Assembly (NCBI RefSeq): GCF_015694525.1
Contig: NZ_JADQDM010000004.1
Span: 186,001-250,000, forward strand
DNA from: Hymenobacter ruricola
GTDB lineage: Bacteria > Bacteroidota > Bacteroidia > Cytophagales > Hymenobacteraceae
Reading direction: 5' to 3'
DNA length: 64,000 bases
Shown here: positions 25,119-32,538 of the stretch, piece by piece
Layout: each line of letters opens with the position of its first letter
Numbering within the stretch: position 1 is the stretch's first letter
Translations under genes and position numbers: made by a program
The notes under the pieces: model-generated
What the model saw: only the letters and a program-made list of their open reading frames with translations
Told to the model about the DNA's origin: nothing
The model's database searches: none

Positions 25119-25195
25119 CGGGGTAAAATTAGCGGGGGAATGATGTCGAAAGCAAGCGGCGGGGCACGGGCCTCGTCCCAATACTGCCGCCGGAA

Positions 25196-25828
25196 TTAAA
25201 CGGTTGTGGCGCCGGCTTCGGCGGGCAGCAGGTTTTTGCGGCGCAGCAAAGCCTCAAACAGCTTGCGGTCGTTATCGGCGTTGAAGATTTTGAACGGCAG
25301 GTGCAAAAACACCGGCACGTCGAACGTGCGGGCCAGCCACAGGCGCCAGGCGGCCAAGCCTGCGGGCGGGGTGCCGGGCTTCAGGTACAGCAGGTAGGCG
25401 TCGGCGTCGCGGCGGGCGCGGTCTATCATGTCCCAGTTCAACTGCATGGCCTTGCCTTCCTTGTCGGGGCCCACGCGCAGCAGCAACTGCTTGTTGTCCA
25501 TCTCAAACGCCATGCGCTCAAACAGCGGCTTGCTCTGCTCCATCTGGGTCACGCCCGTCACCTGCGCCGAGCGGAACAGCACGAACAAGATGGTGAGCAC
25601 CACCGACAGGGCCAGCCACCACCACGAGTGCACAAACAGCGCCGGCAGCAGCCCCAGCACAAACGGAATCAGGGCGTACGGCCAGTCTTTTTTCCACACT
25701 TCGCCCATCACCATTTTGGTGTAGGTGTCGGTGGTAAGCTGCGATTTTTTGGTGCGAATGGCCAGCGGCGAAGCCTGCTGGGCCTGGCGGAAGCCGCCGC
25801 CTCCGCCCCGTTGGTTGGGTTGGTTCAC
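25196..25828 (-). CDS. YcxB-like membrane protein
   Basis: 210 residues. A Gly-rich start (RGGGGGFRQAQQ) precedes two adjacent membrane helices (~50-85: WPYALIPFVLGLLPALFVHS and WWWLALSVVLTILFVLF). The soluble C-terminal part (~95-200) matches the YcxB-like domain, with LRVGPDKEGKAMQLNWDMIDRA and DVPVFLHLPFKIF. The role of this domain is not known; it is often found in small membrane proteins thought to control enzymes or transporters. It precedes the small lipoprotein gene on the same strand and follows nadC across a 107-base gap that contains an inverted repeat. Confidence 0.75.
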   Translation of the reverse strand: MNQPNQRGGGGGFRQAQQASPLAIRTKKSQLTTDTYTKMVMGEVWKKDWPYALIPFVLGLLPALFVHSWWWLALSVVLTILFVLFRSAQVTGVTQMEQSKPLFERMAFEMDNKQLLLRVGPDKEGKAMQLNWDMIDRARRDADAYLLYLKPGTPPAGLAAWRLWLARTFDVPVFLHLPFKIFNADNDRKLFEALLRRKNLLPAEAGATTV

Positions 25829-25840
25829 TGATTGATGGGG

Positions 25841-25930
25841 TGATTGTTAATTTGCTGATGTGCTGACAAGGAATGAAACTTTCGGTTGATTCACTGGCGC
25901 ACACGCAGCACATCAGCAAATCAATAATCA
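25841..25930. repeat. inverted repeat between nadC and the YcxB-like gene
   Basis: Arms of 25 bases (25841-25865 and 25906-25930) with two mismatches; the common part is TTTGCTGATGTGCTG. It ends just before the nadC stop at 25936, and covers the promoter area of the YcxB-like gene. Confidence 0.85.
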
Positions 25931-25935
25931 ACACA

Positions 25936-26802
25936 TTAATACGCTTTAAGACTCAAGTCCAGGCTTTTAACCGAGTGGGTGAGGGCCCCCACGGAGATGT
26001 AGTCGACGCCGGTTTGGGCCACTTCGGCAATGGTTTGCTCCGTGATGCCGCCGCTGGCCTCGGTGGGATAACGGCCGGCCACCAGGGCCACGGCCTCGCG
26101 CAGCAGCTCGGGCCGCATGTTGTCCAGCATAATGCGCGTGATGCCGCCGGCGTCTAGCGCCTGCTGCACTTCGTCCAAGGAGCGGGTTTCGATTTCGATG
26201 GGCAGTTGCCGGCCGGTTGTTGCAAGGTAGGCGTGCGTGGCGGCAATGGCCTGGGCAATGCCGCCGGCGTAGTCCACGTGGTTGTCCTTCAGAATAATCA
26301 TGTCGAACAGCCCGTAGCGGTGGTTCACGCCGCCGCCGATGAGCACGGCCCACTTCTCACAGAGGCGGAAGTTGGGCGTGGTTTTGCGGGTGTCGAGGAG
26401 CTTGGCGCGCGTCCCGGCAATCAGGTTGTTGAGGTGGGCCGTGTAGGTGGCAATGCCGCTCATGCGCTGCATGCAGTTGAGCACCAGCCGCTCGGCGGTG
26501 AGGATGCTGCGCGCCGGGCCTTCCACCCTGAAGGCAATGTCGCCGTGCTTCACGCGGGCGCCGTCGGCCAGCAGCGGGGTTATTGCCAGGGCCGGGTCGA
26601 CGGCCGCGAAAATCATCGGGGCCAGCTGCATGCCGGCCAGCAGGCCTTCACCTTTCACCAGCAGGTGGGCGCGGTTGCGGGCCTCGGCCGGAATGGACGC
26701 CAGCGCGGAATGGTCGCCGTCGCCCACGTCCTCGGCCAGGGCCGTGCGGATGAAAGTGGACAGGGCCTCGGGCGTGAGGTAGGGAGCGGAAAAGGTTTGC
26801 AC
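25936..26802 (-). CDS. nadC: nicotinate-nucleotide pyrophosphorylase (carboxylating)
   Basis: 288 residues from the GTG at 26802, chosen because a TACCTTTG promoter element stands 4 bases upstream, which excludes the longer frame. NadC converts quinolinate and phosphoribosyl pyrophosphate to nicotinate mononucleotide and CO2, in the de novo NAD pathway. Diagnostic segments: the N-terminal AEDVGDGDHSA, NCMQRMSGIAT, LLDTRKTTPNFR, GGGVNHRYGLFDMIILKDNH, and the C-terminal ASGGITEQTIAEVAQTGVDY. Length is normal. Other NAD genes (nadA, nadB) are not nearby. It is separated by its own promoter from the DUF4783 gene behind it. Confidence 0.97.
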   Translation of the reverse strand: MQTFSAPYLTPEALSTFIRTALAEDVGDGDHSALASIPAEARNRAHLLVKGEGLLAGMQLAPMIFAAVDPALAITPLLADGARVKHGDIAFRVEGPARSILTAERLVLNCMQRMSGIATYTAHLNNLIAGTRAKLLDTRKTTPNFRLCEKWAVLIGGGVNHRYGLFDMIILKDNHVDYAGGIAQAIAATHAYLATTGRQLPIEIETRSLDEVQQALDAGGITRIMLDNMRPELLREAVALVAGRYPTEASGGITEQTIAEVAQTGVDYISVGALTHSVKSLDLSLKAY

Positions 26803-26806
26803 GGCG

Positions 26807-26814
26807 CAAAGGTA
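26807..26814 (-). promoter_or_regulatory. -7 promoter element of nadC
   Basis: TACCTTTG, a perfect fit to the Bacteroidota TAnnTTTG element, ends 4 bases before the GTG start, so the transcript is nearly leaderless. It fixes the start codon. Confidence 0.7.
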
Positions 26815-26935
26815 CGGCCCTTGCCTTTGCCAATGAAACCGGGGCAGGATGCAAGAATGATATAGCAAACGTCAGGTCCCGACAGCGCTCGACCTGACCG
26901 TTCTTTCCCGGGCGGGCCTGCCCACCGAACCCACG

Positions 26936-26970
26936 AAAAAGCCCCGGCCTAATCAGGTCGGGGCTTTTCT
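26936..26970 (-). terminator. intrinsic terminator of the DUF4783 gene
   Basis: On the minus strand AAAAGCCCCGACCT pairs with AGGCCGGGGCTTTT, followed by T; it begins directly at the stop codon of the DUF4783 gene. Confidence 0.85.
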
Positions 26971-27377
26971 TATTCTTTTTCTTTGGTGAAATCCAGCGTA
27001 TCAATCAGCGGAGCGCCGCGGGAGGGCTTGAGCTTCACGTACAGGCGGTAGGTGCCGCTCTTGCCGGTGTAGCGCCCGATGGCGTACTGAATGCCTTCGC
27101 CGCTCTGGCCCTGGTGGATAAACTCAAACGTGCTGGGCGCGTTCTTGGCGAAGATGTCCTTCATCACAATCTCGGCCTGGGTCGAATTATAACTCTGGTG
27201 CTGACCGTCAAAACCAATGTCTACGGTGGGGGCAAAGTACTGCGACAACTCGCGGGAGGAACCGTTGCGCAACGCGGCGCGCACGGCCGCCAGGTTATCA
27301 GCCTGCGCATGAGCCGCGCCCATGCCCAAGAGGAATATCCAGCTTAAGAATAACGTTCTAAACAAATAGCGTTTCAT
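26970..27377 (-). CDS. secreted DUF4783 protein
   Basis: 135 residues from the ATG at 27377 (a start 13 codons earlier lacks a signal peptide shape). The signal peptide is LFLSWIFLLGMGAAHAQA. The mature part (~25-130) is an NTF2-like small fold typical of DUF4783: ALRNGSSRELSQYFAPTVDI, VMKDIFAKNAPSTFEFIHQG and IGRYTGKSGTYRLYVKLK. The family is common in Bacteroidota, next to varied genes; its role is unknown, and an alpha+beta pocket suggests small-ligand binding. It is a single gene with its own terminator. Confidence 0.88.
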   Translation of the reverse strand: MKRYLFRTLFLSWIFLLGMGAAHAQADNLAAVRAALRNGSSRELSQYFAPTVDIGFDGQHQSYNSTQAEIVMKDIFAKNAPSTFEFIHQGQSGEGIQYAIGRYTGKSGTYRLYVKLKPSRGAPLIDTLDFTKEKE

Positions 27378-27549
27378 TATCGGGGTAATAAATGCGTCAT
27401 ACGCGACTGATTTCAAGCGAAAATGGTGCCAGGATAGAAAACGAACCCCGCATTGGGCCCGGAAAGTTTGCTCGTAAACTTAATGGAAAGAAAAACAAGG
27501 GCAAGCAACTGCGAAGGTAGATAATTCCAACCCATGGGCGGGCCGGCCG

Positions 27550-27557
27550 TATCTTCG
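27550..27557 (+). promoter_or_regulatory. -7 promoter element of gpmI
   Basis: TATCTTCG, a one-mismatch TAnnTTTG element, ends 4 bases before the ATG at 27562; a nearly leaderless arrangement as at nadC. Confidence 0.6.
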
Positions 27558-27561
27558 CGCC

Positions 27562-29103
27562 ATGAATAAGCAGGTTTTGTTGGTGATTTTGGACGGGTGG
27601 GGCATTGCCCCTAATACGGCCGTTTCGGCAGTGGACGCCGCTAATACGCCGTTCTACCACGCGCTGTTGCAGCAGTATCCGCACAGCACTTTGCAGGCCT
27701 CGGGCGAGGCCGTGGGCTTGCCCGAGGGCCAGATGGGCAACTCCGAAGTGGGGCACATGAACATCGGGGCCGGCCGGGTGGTCGACCAGGAGCTGGTGCG
27801 CATCGGCAAGAGCATCCGGGAGCGCAAGCTGGGGCAGATGCCCGCGCTGGTGAAAGCGTTTGAGTACGCCACGGCCAACGACAAGCCCCTGCACCTCATT
27901 GGCTTGCTGAGCGACGGCGGCGTGCACTCGCACATCGACCACGTGAAGGCCCTCTGCACCATTGCCCACGAAGCCGGAGTGCGCCGCGTGTTCGTGCACG
28001 CCTTCACCGACGGCCGCGACACCGACCCCAAATCCGGCGTGCGCTTCATCAACGACCTGGAGCAGCACAACGAGCGCAACGGCGCCAAAATCGCCTCGGT
28101 GGTGGGCCGTTACTACGCCATGGACCGCGACCGCCGCTGGGAACGGGTAAAAGTGGCCTACGACCTGCTGGTGAACGGCGTGGGCACGCCCTCGCAAAAC
28201 CTCATTCAGAGCGTGCAGGAGCAGTACAAGGACGGCGTGACGGATGAATTCCTGAAGCCCATCGTGAAAACCGGCGCCGACGGCCAGCCGCTGGCCACCA
28301 TTCAGGACGGCGACGTGGTGCTGTGTTTCAACTTCCGCACCGACCGCGGCCGCGAAATCACGGAGGTGCTGACCCAGCAGGACATGAACGCCTTCCAGAT
28401 GCACCGCCTCAACCTCCACTACCTCACGCTGACCAACTACGACGACACCTTTACGGGCGTGACGCCGGTGTTCGAGAAAGACAACCTCAACAACACGCTG
28501 GGCGAGGTGCTGGCCGCGCATGGCAAAACCCAGATTCGCATTGCCGAAACGGAGAAGTACCCGCACGTCACGTTCTTCTTTTCGGGTGGCCGCGAAAACG
28601 AGTTCGAGGGCGAAAAGCGCATCCTGCGGCCTTCGCCCAAAGTGGCGACCTACGACCTGCAGCCCGAAATGAGCGCCGCCGACCTGCGCGACGCCCTGAT
28701 ACCGGAGCTGCAGGCCCGCTCGGCCGATTTTGTGGTCCTGAACTTTGCCAACCCCGACATGGTGGGCCACACCGGCGTGTTTGAGGCCGTGGTGAAGGCC
28801 GTGGAAACCACCGATGCCTGCGCCCGCGCCGTGGTGGAAGCCGCCCGGGCCGCCGGTTACGCCAGCATCATCATCGCCGACCACGGCAACGCCGAGTACA
28901 TGCGCAACGCCGACGGCTCGCCCAACACCGCGCACACCACCAACCTGGTGCCCTGCATCCTGGTCGACGATGACTACCGCGGCGCCCTGGCCGACGGCAA
29001 GCTTGGCGACCTAGCGCCCACCATTCTGGAGCTGATGGGCGTGCCCAAACCCCTGGAAATGACGGGCCAGAGCATCCTTCGTCCCGCAGTGTCGAATGCG
29101 TAA
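27562..29103 (+). CDS. gpmI: 2,3-bisphosphoglycerate-independent phosphoglycerate mutase
   Basis: 513 residues, the standard length. It interconverts 3- and 2-phosphoglycerate in glycolysis and gluconeogenesis, with two Mn2+ ions. Seen in the sequence: the first metal site LDGWG near residue 9, the phosphoserine site in QMGNSEVGHMNIGAG (Ser of GNSEVGH), FTDGRDTDPKSG, RYYAMDRDRRWER, FNFRTDRGREIT, and the C-terminal metal sites NFANPDMVGHTG and ADHGNAE. No dPGM gene is seen here. Its stop overlaps the start of a lipoprotein gene by 8 bases, so the two are cotranscribed. Confidence 0.98.
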   Translation: MNKQVLLVILDGWGIAPNTAVSAVDAANTPFYHALLQQYPHSTLQASGEAVGLPEGQMGNSEVGHMNIGAGRVVDQELVRIGKSIRERKLGQMPALVKAFEYATANDKPLHLIGLLSDGGVHSHIDHVKALCTIAHEAGVRRVFVHAFTDGRDTDPKSGVRFINDLEQHNERNGAKIASVVGRYYAMDRDRRWERVKVAYDLLVNGVGTPSQNLIQSVQEQYKDGVTDEFLKPIVKTGADGQPLATIQDGDVVLCFNFRTDRGREITEVLTQQDMNAFQMHRLNLHYLTLTNYDDTFTGVTPVFEKDNLNNTLGEVLAAHGKTQIRIAETEKYPHVTFFFSGGRENEFEGEKRILRPSPKVATYDLQPEMSAADLRDALIPELQARSADFVVLNFANPDMVGHTGVFEAVVKAVETTDACARAVVEAARAAGYASIIIADHGNAEYMRNADGSPNTAHTTNLVPCILVDDDYRGALADGKLGDLAPTILELMGVPKPLEMTGQSILRPAVSNA

Positions 29104-29683
29104 GGGCGGTCGTGGTTGGGTTGGGGCGTTGGTGCTGAGCGGCCTGGGCCTGCTGGCGGGCTGCAGCGACGCGGGCCCGGCCGCCCCCGCCGCCCGGCGC
29201 CCACTGTATTTCGACGTGAAAGGCCTGCTGACCCGGCAGGTAGAGCAGCTGGACCAGCGCCACGCGGCCGTGACCAAGCGCGTGAGCCTGCGCGGCGGGG
29301 CCACGGAAACCGTGCGCGTGCCCGCCGTGAAATGGAACGACGAGCTGCAGATTCTGTTCCAGGCCGACATCAACAAAGCCGCCCTGCGCGGCGCCTACGC
29401 CGTGGATTCGGTGGCGCTGCCCGGGGGCGGGCTCCGGCGCACCTACACCCGCCGCCCCGGCCAGCCCAATGCCCCGGTGGCCCGCCTGACGGTGGTGCAG
29501 CAGGGCGCGATGCCCCAGGAAGTGGCCGCCACCATCGTGCAGAATAACCCGTTGTTTTCGGCGGAGAAGCAGTTGCGATTCCGGCTCGAAAACGGCCAGC
29601 TGCGCAGCTACGAAGTGCAAGGCACCCAAAAGCTGGTGCTGTTTGATACGTTGCGCTACTCGGCGGCCGGGCAGGTGCAGTAA
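29096..29683 (+). CDS. lipoprotein cotranscribed with gpmI
   Basis: 195 residues; the ATG at 29096 lies inside the last codons of gpmI (8-base overlap), a sign of translational coupling. The signal sequence ends in the lipobox LGLLAGCS. The mature part has a region LYFDVKGLLTRQVEQLDQRH, then VSLRGGATETVRVPAVKWNDEL and beta-rich C-terminal strands (RFRLENGQLRSYEVQGTQKL). No characterised family was recognised. A link to glycolysis is not implied beyond shared transcription. It converges on the beta-helix lipoprotein gene with only 24 bases between. Confidence 0.82.
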   Translation: MRKGGRGWVGALVLSGLGLLAGCSDAGPAAPAARRPLYFDVKGLLTRQVEQLDQRHAAVTKRVSLRGGATETVRVPAVKWNDELQILFQADINKAALRGAYAVDSVALPGGGLRRTYTRRPGQPNAPVARLTVVQQGAMPQEVAATIVQNNPLFSAEKQLRFRLENGQLRSYEVQGTQKLVLFDTLRYSAAGQVQ

Positions 29684-29707
29684 CCTTCCGAGGCGTGAAG
29701 CCCAGTG

Positions 29708-31246
29708 TTAGTCGTAGGCGCCCCAACTGGTGGTGGCCCGGGAGCGTTGCAGGTTCGAAAGGTCGACAGCGGGTTTGCTGCCCGTAGCACGATTCTTGGC
29801 CGGCGAAGTGTCCTGCAGCCGATAGTCGGGCTTGCCGCTGCTGATGGGGGTGCGCTTGAACAGCGGGTCCTGCACGGCGACGAGGTTGCCCAGGCCAGGG
29901 GCGCCCAGCCCGGGCTTGTTGGTGGCGTTGGTGGCGGCCTGGTACTCGGTGGTGCGCAGCAGGTTGTTGGTGATGTTGAGGCGGTAGGTCGGGTCGGAGC
30001 TGTTCTGTAGAAACAGTTCGTCTTCGTACGAGCCCCACACAATGCTGTTGGTCAGGGTGATATCCGTCTGGAACTTCTGGGTATTGCCGTCGGCGTCCTC
30101 CAGGGCGTTGGAGAAGGTAAGTGCGGAGGTTTCGCGGCGGAAAGCGGGCGTGTAGTTGGCGAAGGTGCAGAAATTGAAGTTGAAACGGCCGCCGTAGCCC
30201 AACACGGCGTACTCGCCACAGTTGGTGAGCAGGCAGTTGGTGGCGGTGATGTTGCTCAGCACGCCCACGATGCCGCCCGGCGGCAGGCCCGTGCCCACGT
30301 AGTTGGGGTTGTCGCCGGAGATGTTGCGCAGCACCACATTTTCCAGCAGCAGGTTGGGCTGCCGGCTGCGGTTTTCTACGTTCAGCAGCGACACGCCAAA
30401 ATTGGCGTTCTTGATTTCGGTGTAGCGAATGACGTTGTCATGGCTGGTCGAGGTGAAAAAAATGCCGCCCCACTGGCCGGGAATGTCCGAATAGCCCGCT
30501 TCCAGCCGGTCGCCCTGGAAGCGCACGGTGGCTTGTTTGGCGGCCGTGGTGTCGCCCGGTGCGGGCGTTATGGCAGCATTGATTTTCAGCGTGCCGTTCA
30601 CCTGAATGGTAGCGCCTGCGTGGCAATAGATTTTGGCGCCTGGCGCAATCCGGAGCGTGGCGCCTGCTTCTACGTACACGCCCACCATCACATCCGGATT
30701 AGGAGCCGTCTGCTTGTAAAGGCTGTTGATGATGACGTGAGGCTTGTCGGCGGGCCAGGTCGTGTCTACCCGGATGATATCGGCGCGATGGAAATACGCG
30801 TTCTGGCCATAGGCCACCAGTTTCACGTTCTGGTCGTTGCCATTGGTGCGGAAATGCACTTCATCGGTTACCAAAAACTGCTTGGCCGCGGTGGCCTGCC
30901 CGTTATCGCCCAGCGTGGCGCGCACCAGCACCTGCAGGCTGTCGTTGCCGCGAATGGTGATGCCACTCACCGCTGGGCCGGCGTCGCCGTTGATAATCAG
31001 CGAGTAGGTATTGCCCGCCAGGCCCGCCAGGCTCACGTCCGTTTTCACGGCGCCGCTGTTGCGGTTGTACACCCACAGCCGCTTGGTCACGGTTTTGATG
31101 GTGGTGAACACCGTGTCGAACAGCACCGTGTCCTGCCCCATCTCCAGGCTGCCCGAGGTTTGAATCAGGTCTTCCTTGGGCTCGCAGCCGGGCAGGAAGG
31201 TGAGCAGGCAGCTCAGAAAAATAAACAGCGGGAAGAGGTGGCGCAT
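29708..31246 (-). CDS. large lipoprotein with a right-handed beta-helix
   Basis: 512 residues. The signal peptide ends in a lipobox, LTFLPGC, so it is lipid-anchored, probably on the outer membrane. The first ~170 residues are a beta-sandwich-like region (LWVYNRNSGAVKTDVSLAGL...), followed by short repeated beta-helix turns (~175-480) such as GATLRIAPGAKIYCHAGATI, DNVIRYTEIKNANFGVSLLN, NITATNCLLTNCGEYAVLGY and DITLTNSIVWGS, the pattern of pectate-lyase-like helices. Proteins of this kind in Bacteroidota bind or act on surface polysaccharides, but no catalytic residues are evident here. Confidence 0.85.
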   Translation of the reverse strand: MRHLFPLFIFLSCLLTFLPGCEPKEDLIQTSGSLEMGQDTVLFDTVFTTIKTVTKRLWVYNRNSGAVKTDVSLAGLAGNTYSLIINGDAGPAVSGITIRGNDSLQVLVRATLGDNGQATAAKQFLVTDEVHFRTNGNDQNVKLVAYGQNAYFHRADIIRVDTTWPADKPHVIINSLYKQTAPNPDVMVGVYVEAGATLRIAPGAKIYCHAGATIQVNGTLKINAAITPAPGDTTAAKQATVRFQGDRLEAGYSDIPGQWGGIFFTSTSHDNVIRYTEIKNANFGVSLLNVENRSRQPNLLLENVVLRNISGDNPNYVGTGLPPGGIVGVLSNITATNCLLTNCGEYAVLGYGGRFNFNFCTFANYTPAFRRETSALTFSNALEDADGNTQKFQTDITLTNSIVWGSYEDELFLQNSSDPTYRLNITNNLLRTTEYQAATNATNKPGLGAPGLGNLVAVQDPLFKRTPISSGKPDYRLQDTSPAKNRATGSKPAVDLSNLQRSRATTSWGAYD

Positions 31247-31306
31247 GAGGGATAACAGGTTTGCGGGCAGGGGCCGCTACCAAACGATGAAACCGGAAAA
31301 AATTGC

Positions 31307-31333
31307 AAAAGCGCCGGCAATTGCCGGCGCTTT
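31307..31333 (-). terminator. intrinsic terminator of prfA
   Basis: AAAGCGCCGGCAA with its complement TTGCCGGCGCTTT, no loop in the drawn form; on the minus strand it is followed by T-rich sequence. It stands 18 bases past the prfA stop. Confidence 0.75.
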
Positions 31334-31350
31334 CGTTTCGGTTGGCTTTT

Positions 31351-32424
31351 TTACTTGGTCACGCCTTCCTGCAGGCGCTCAGCGCTTTCGGCCAGGCGGA
31401 GCTGTTCCACGAAGTCGTCCACGTTGCCTTCCATCACGCTGGCCAGGTTATACACCGTGTAGCCGATGCGGTGGTCGGTCACGCGGCCCTGCGGGTAGTT
31501 GTAAGTGCGGATTTTATCCGAGCGGTCGCCGCCGCCAATCATGCTTTTTCGCACGGCGCCGTCGGCTTCGTTCTTCTTGGCCAGCTCCATTTCGTACACG
31601 CGGGAGCGGAGCACGGCCAGGGCTTTGTCGAAGTTTTTGAGCTGCGACTTCTGGTCCTGGCACTGGGCCACGAGGCCGGTGGGCAGGTGGGTGAGGCGCA
31701 CGGCCGAGTAGGTCGTGTTCACGGACTGGCCGCCGGGGCCGCTGGAGCAGAAGTAGTCCTTGCGGATGTCGCTCATGTTGAGCTCGATGTCGAATTCCTC
31801 AGCTTCCGGAATGACCACCACCGAGGCCACGCTGGTATGGATGCGGCCCTGGGTCTCGGTGGCCGGCACGCGCTGCACGCGGTGCACGCCCGATTCAAAC
31901 TTGAGCTTGCCGTACACGTCCTCGCCGCGCACGCCCACGATGATTTCCTTGTAGCCGCCAGCGGTGCCTTCCATGGCGTCAATCAACTCCATTTTCCAGC
32001 CCTGCTTTTCGGCGAAGCGCATGTACATGCGCTGCAGGTCGCCGGCAAAAATGGCGGCTTCGTCGCCGCCCGCGCCGGCCCGGATTTCCATGATGACGTC
32101 CTTGGAATCGTTGGGGTCTTTGGGCAGCAATAGGTCTTTGATAACTTCTTCGAGGCGCTCCTGCTCGGGCTGCAGCTCGTCGAGCTCCAGCTTGGCCATT
32201 TCGCGGAAGTCCTGGTCTTTCTCGGTGGCGATGACTTCGCGGGCGTTTTCGATGTTGCTGAGCACCTGCTGGTAGTTGCGGTATTCGGCCACAATCTTGC
32301 CCAGTTCCTTGTATTCCTTGTTCAGGGCCTTATAGCGTTTCAAGTCCGACATCACGTCGGGCTGCATCAATTCCTCGTTCACGTTTTCGTAACGCTGATT
32401 GATGGCTTCTAATTTATCCAGCAT
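31351..32424 (-). CDS. prfA: peptide chain release factor 1
   Basis: 357 residues, close to the E. coli length. It ends translation at UAA and UAG. The GGQ motif that triggers peptide release is in [18 protein letters not shown], and the codon-reading P-x-T is PAT in [14 protein letters not shown], which marks RF1 rather than RF2. The N-terminal coiled coil ([18 protein letters not shown]) and domain 2 ([20 protein letters not shown]) are intact. Its promoter, TATCTTTG at 32454-32461, faces away from thrA. prmC (hemK), often next to it, is not in the window. Confidence 0.98.
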   Translation of the reverse strand: MLDKLEAINQRYENVNEELMQPDVMSDLKRYKALNKEYKELGKIVAEYRNYQQVLSNIENAREVIATEKDQDFREMAKLELDELQPEQERLEEVIKDLLLPKDPNDSKDVIMEIRAGAGGDEAAIFAGDLQRMYMRFAEKQGWKMELIDAMEGTAGGYKEIIVGVRGEDVYGKLKFESGVHRVQRVPATETQGRIHTSVASVVVIPEAEEFDIELNMSDIRKDYFCSSGPGGQSVNTTYSAVRLTHLPTGLVAQCQDQKSQLKNFDKALAVLRSRVYEMELAKKNEADGAVRKSMIGGGDRSDKIRTYNYPQGRVTDHRIGYTVYNLASVMEGNVDDFVEQLRLAESAERLQEGVTK

Positions 32425-32453
32425 CGGGTGTTCGGTATTTAGTCAGTAGTTTG

Positions 32454-32461
32454 CAAAGATA
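32454..32461 (-). promoter_or_regulatory. -7 promoter element of prfA
   Basis: TATCTTTG on the minus strand, a perfect TAnnTTTG, 29 bases before the ATG at 32424. Confidence 0.65.
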
Positions 32462-32538
32462 CTGAATCTAAACACCGCTATGTCGGCGGGGCGTTCCTTC
32501 AGCATCGTAACCCAACAGCCGCGCGGCGGCCTGAGTTT

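Noticed and set aside
27397..28935. Long minus-strand open frame (512 codons) opposite gpmI
   Set aside because: It is the antisense of a clear, conserved gene; its protein is a His/Gly/Val-rich string typical of GC-rich shadow frames. Similar antisense frames over thrA, thrC, the GH13 genes and the phosphorylase were rejected for the same reason.
32462..32538. Threonine attenuator leader before thrA
   Set aside because: No short frame with clustered Thr/Ile codons and no terminator hairpin was seen in the 77-base gap shared with the prfA promoter.
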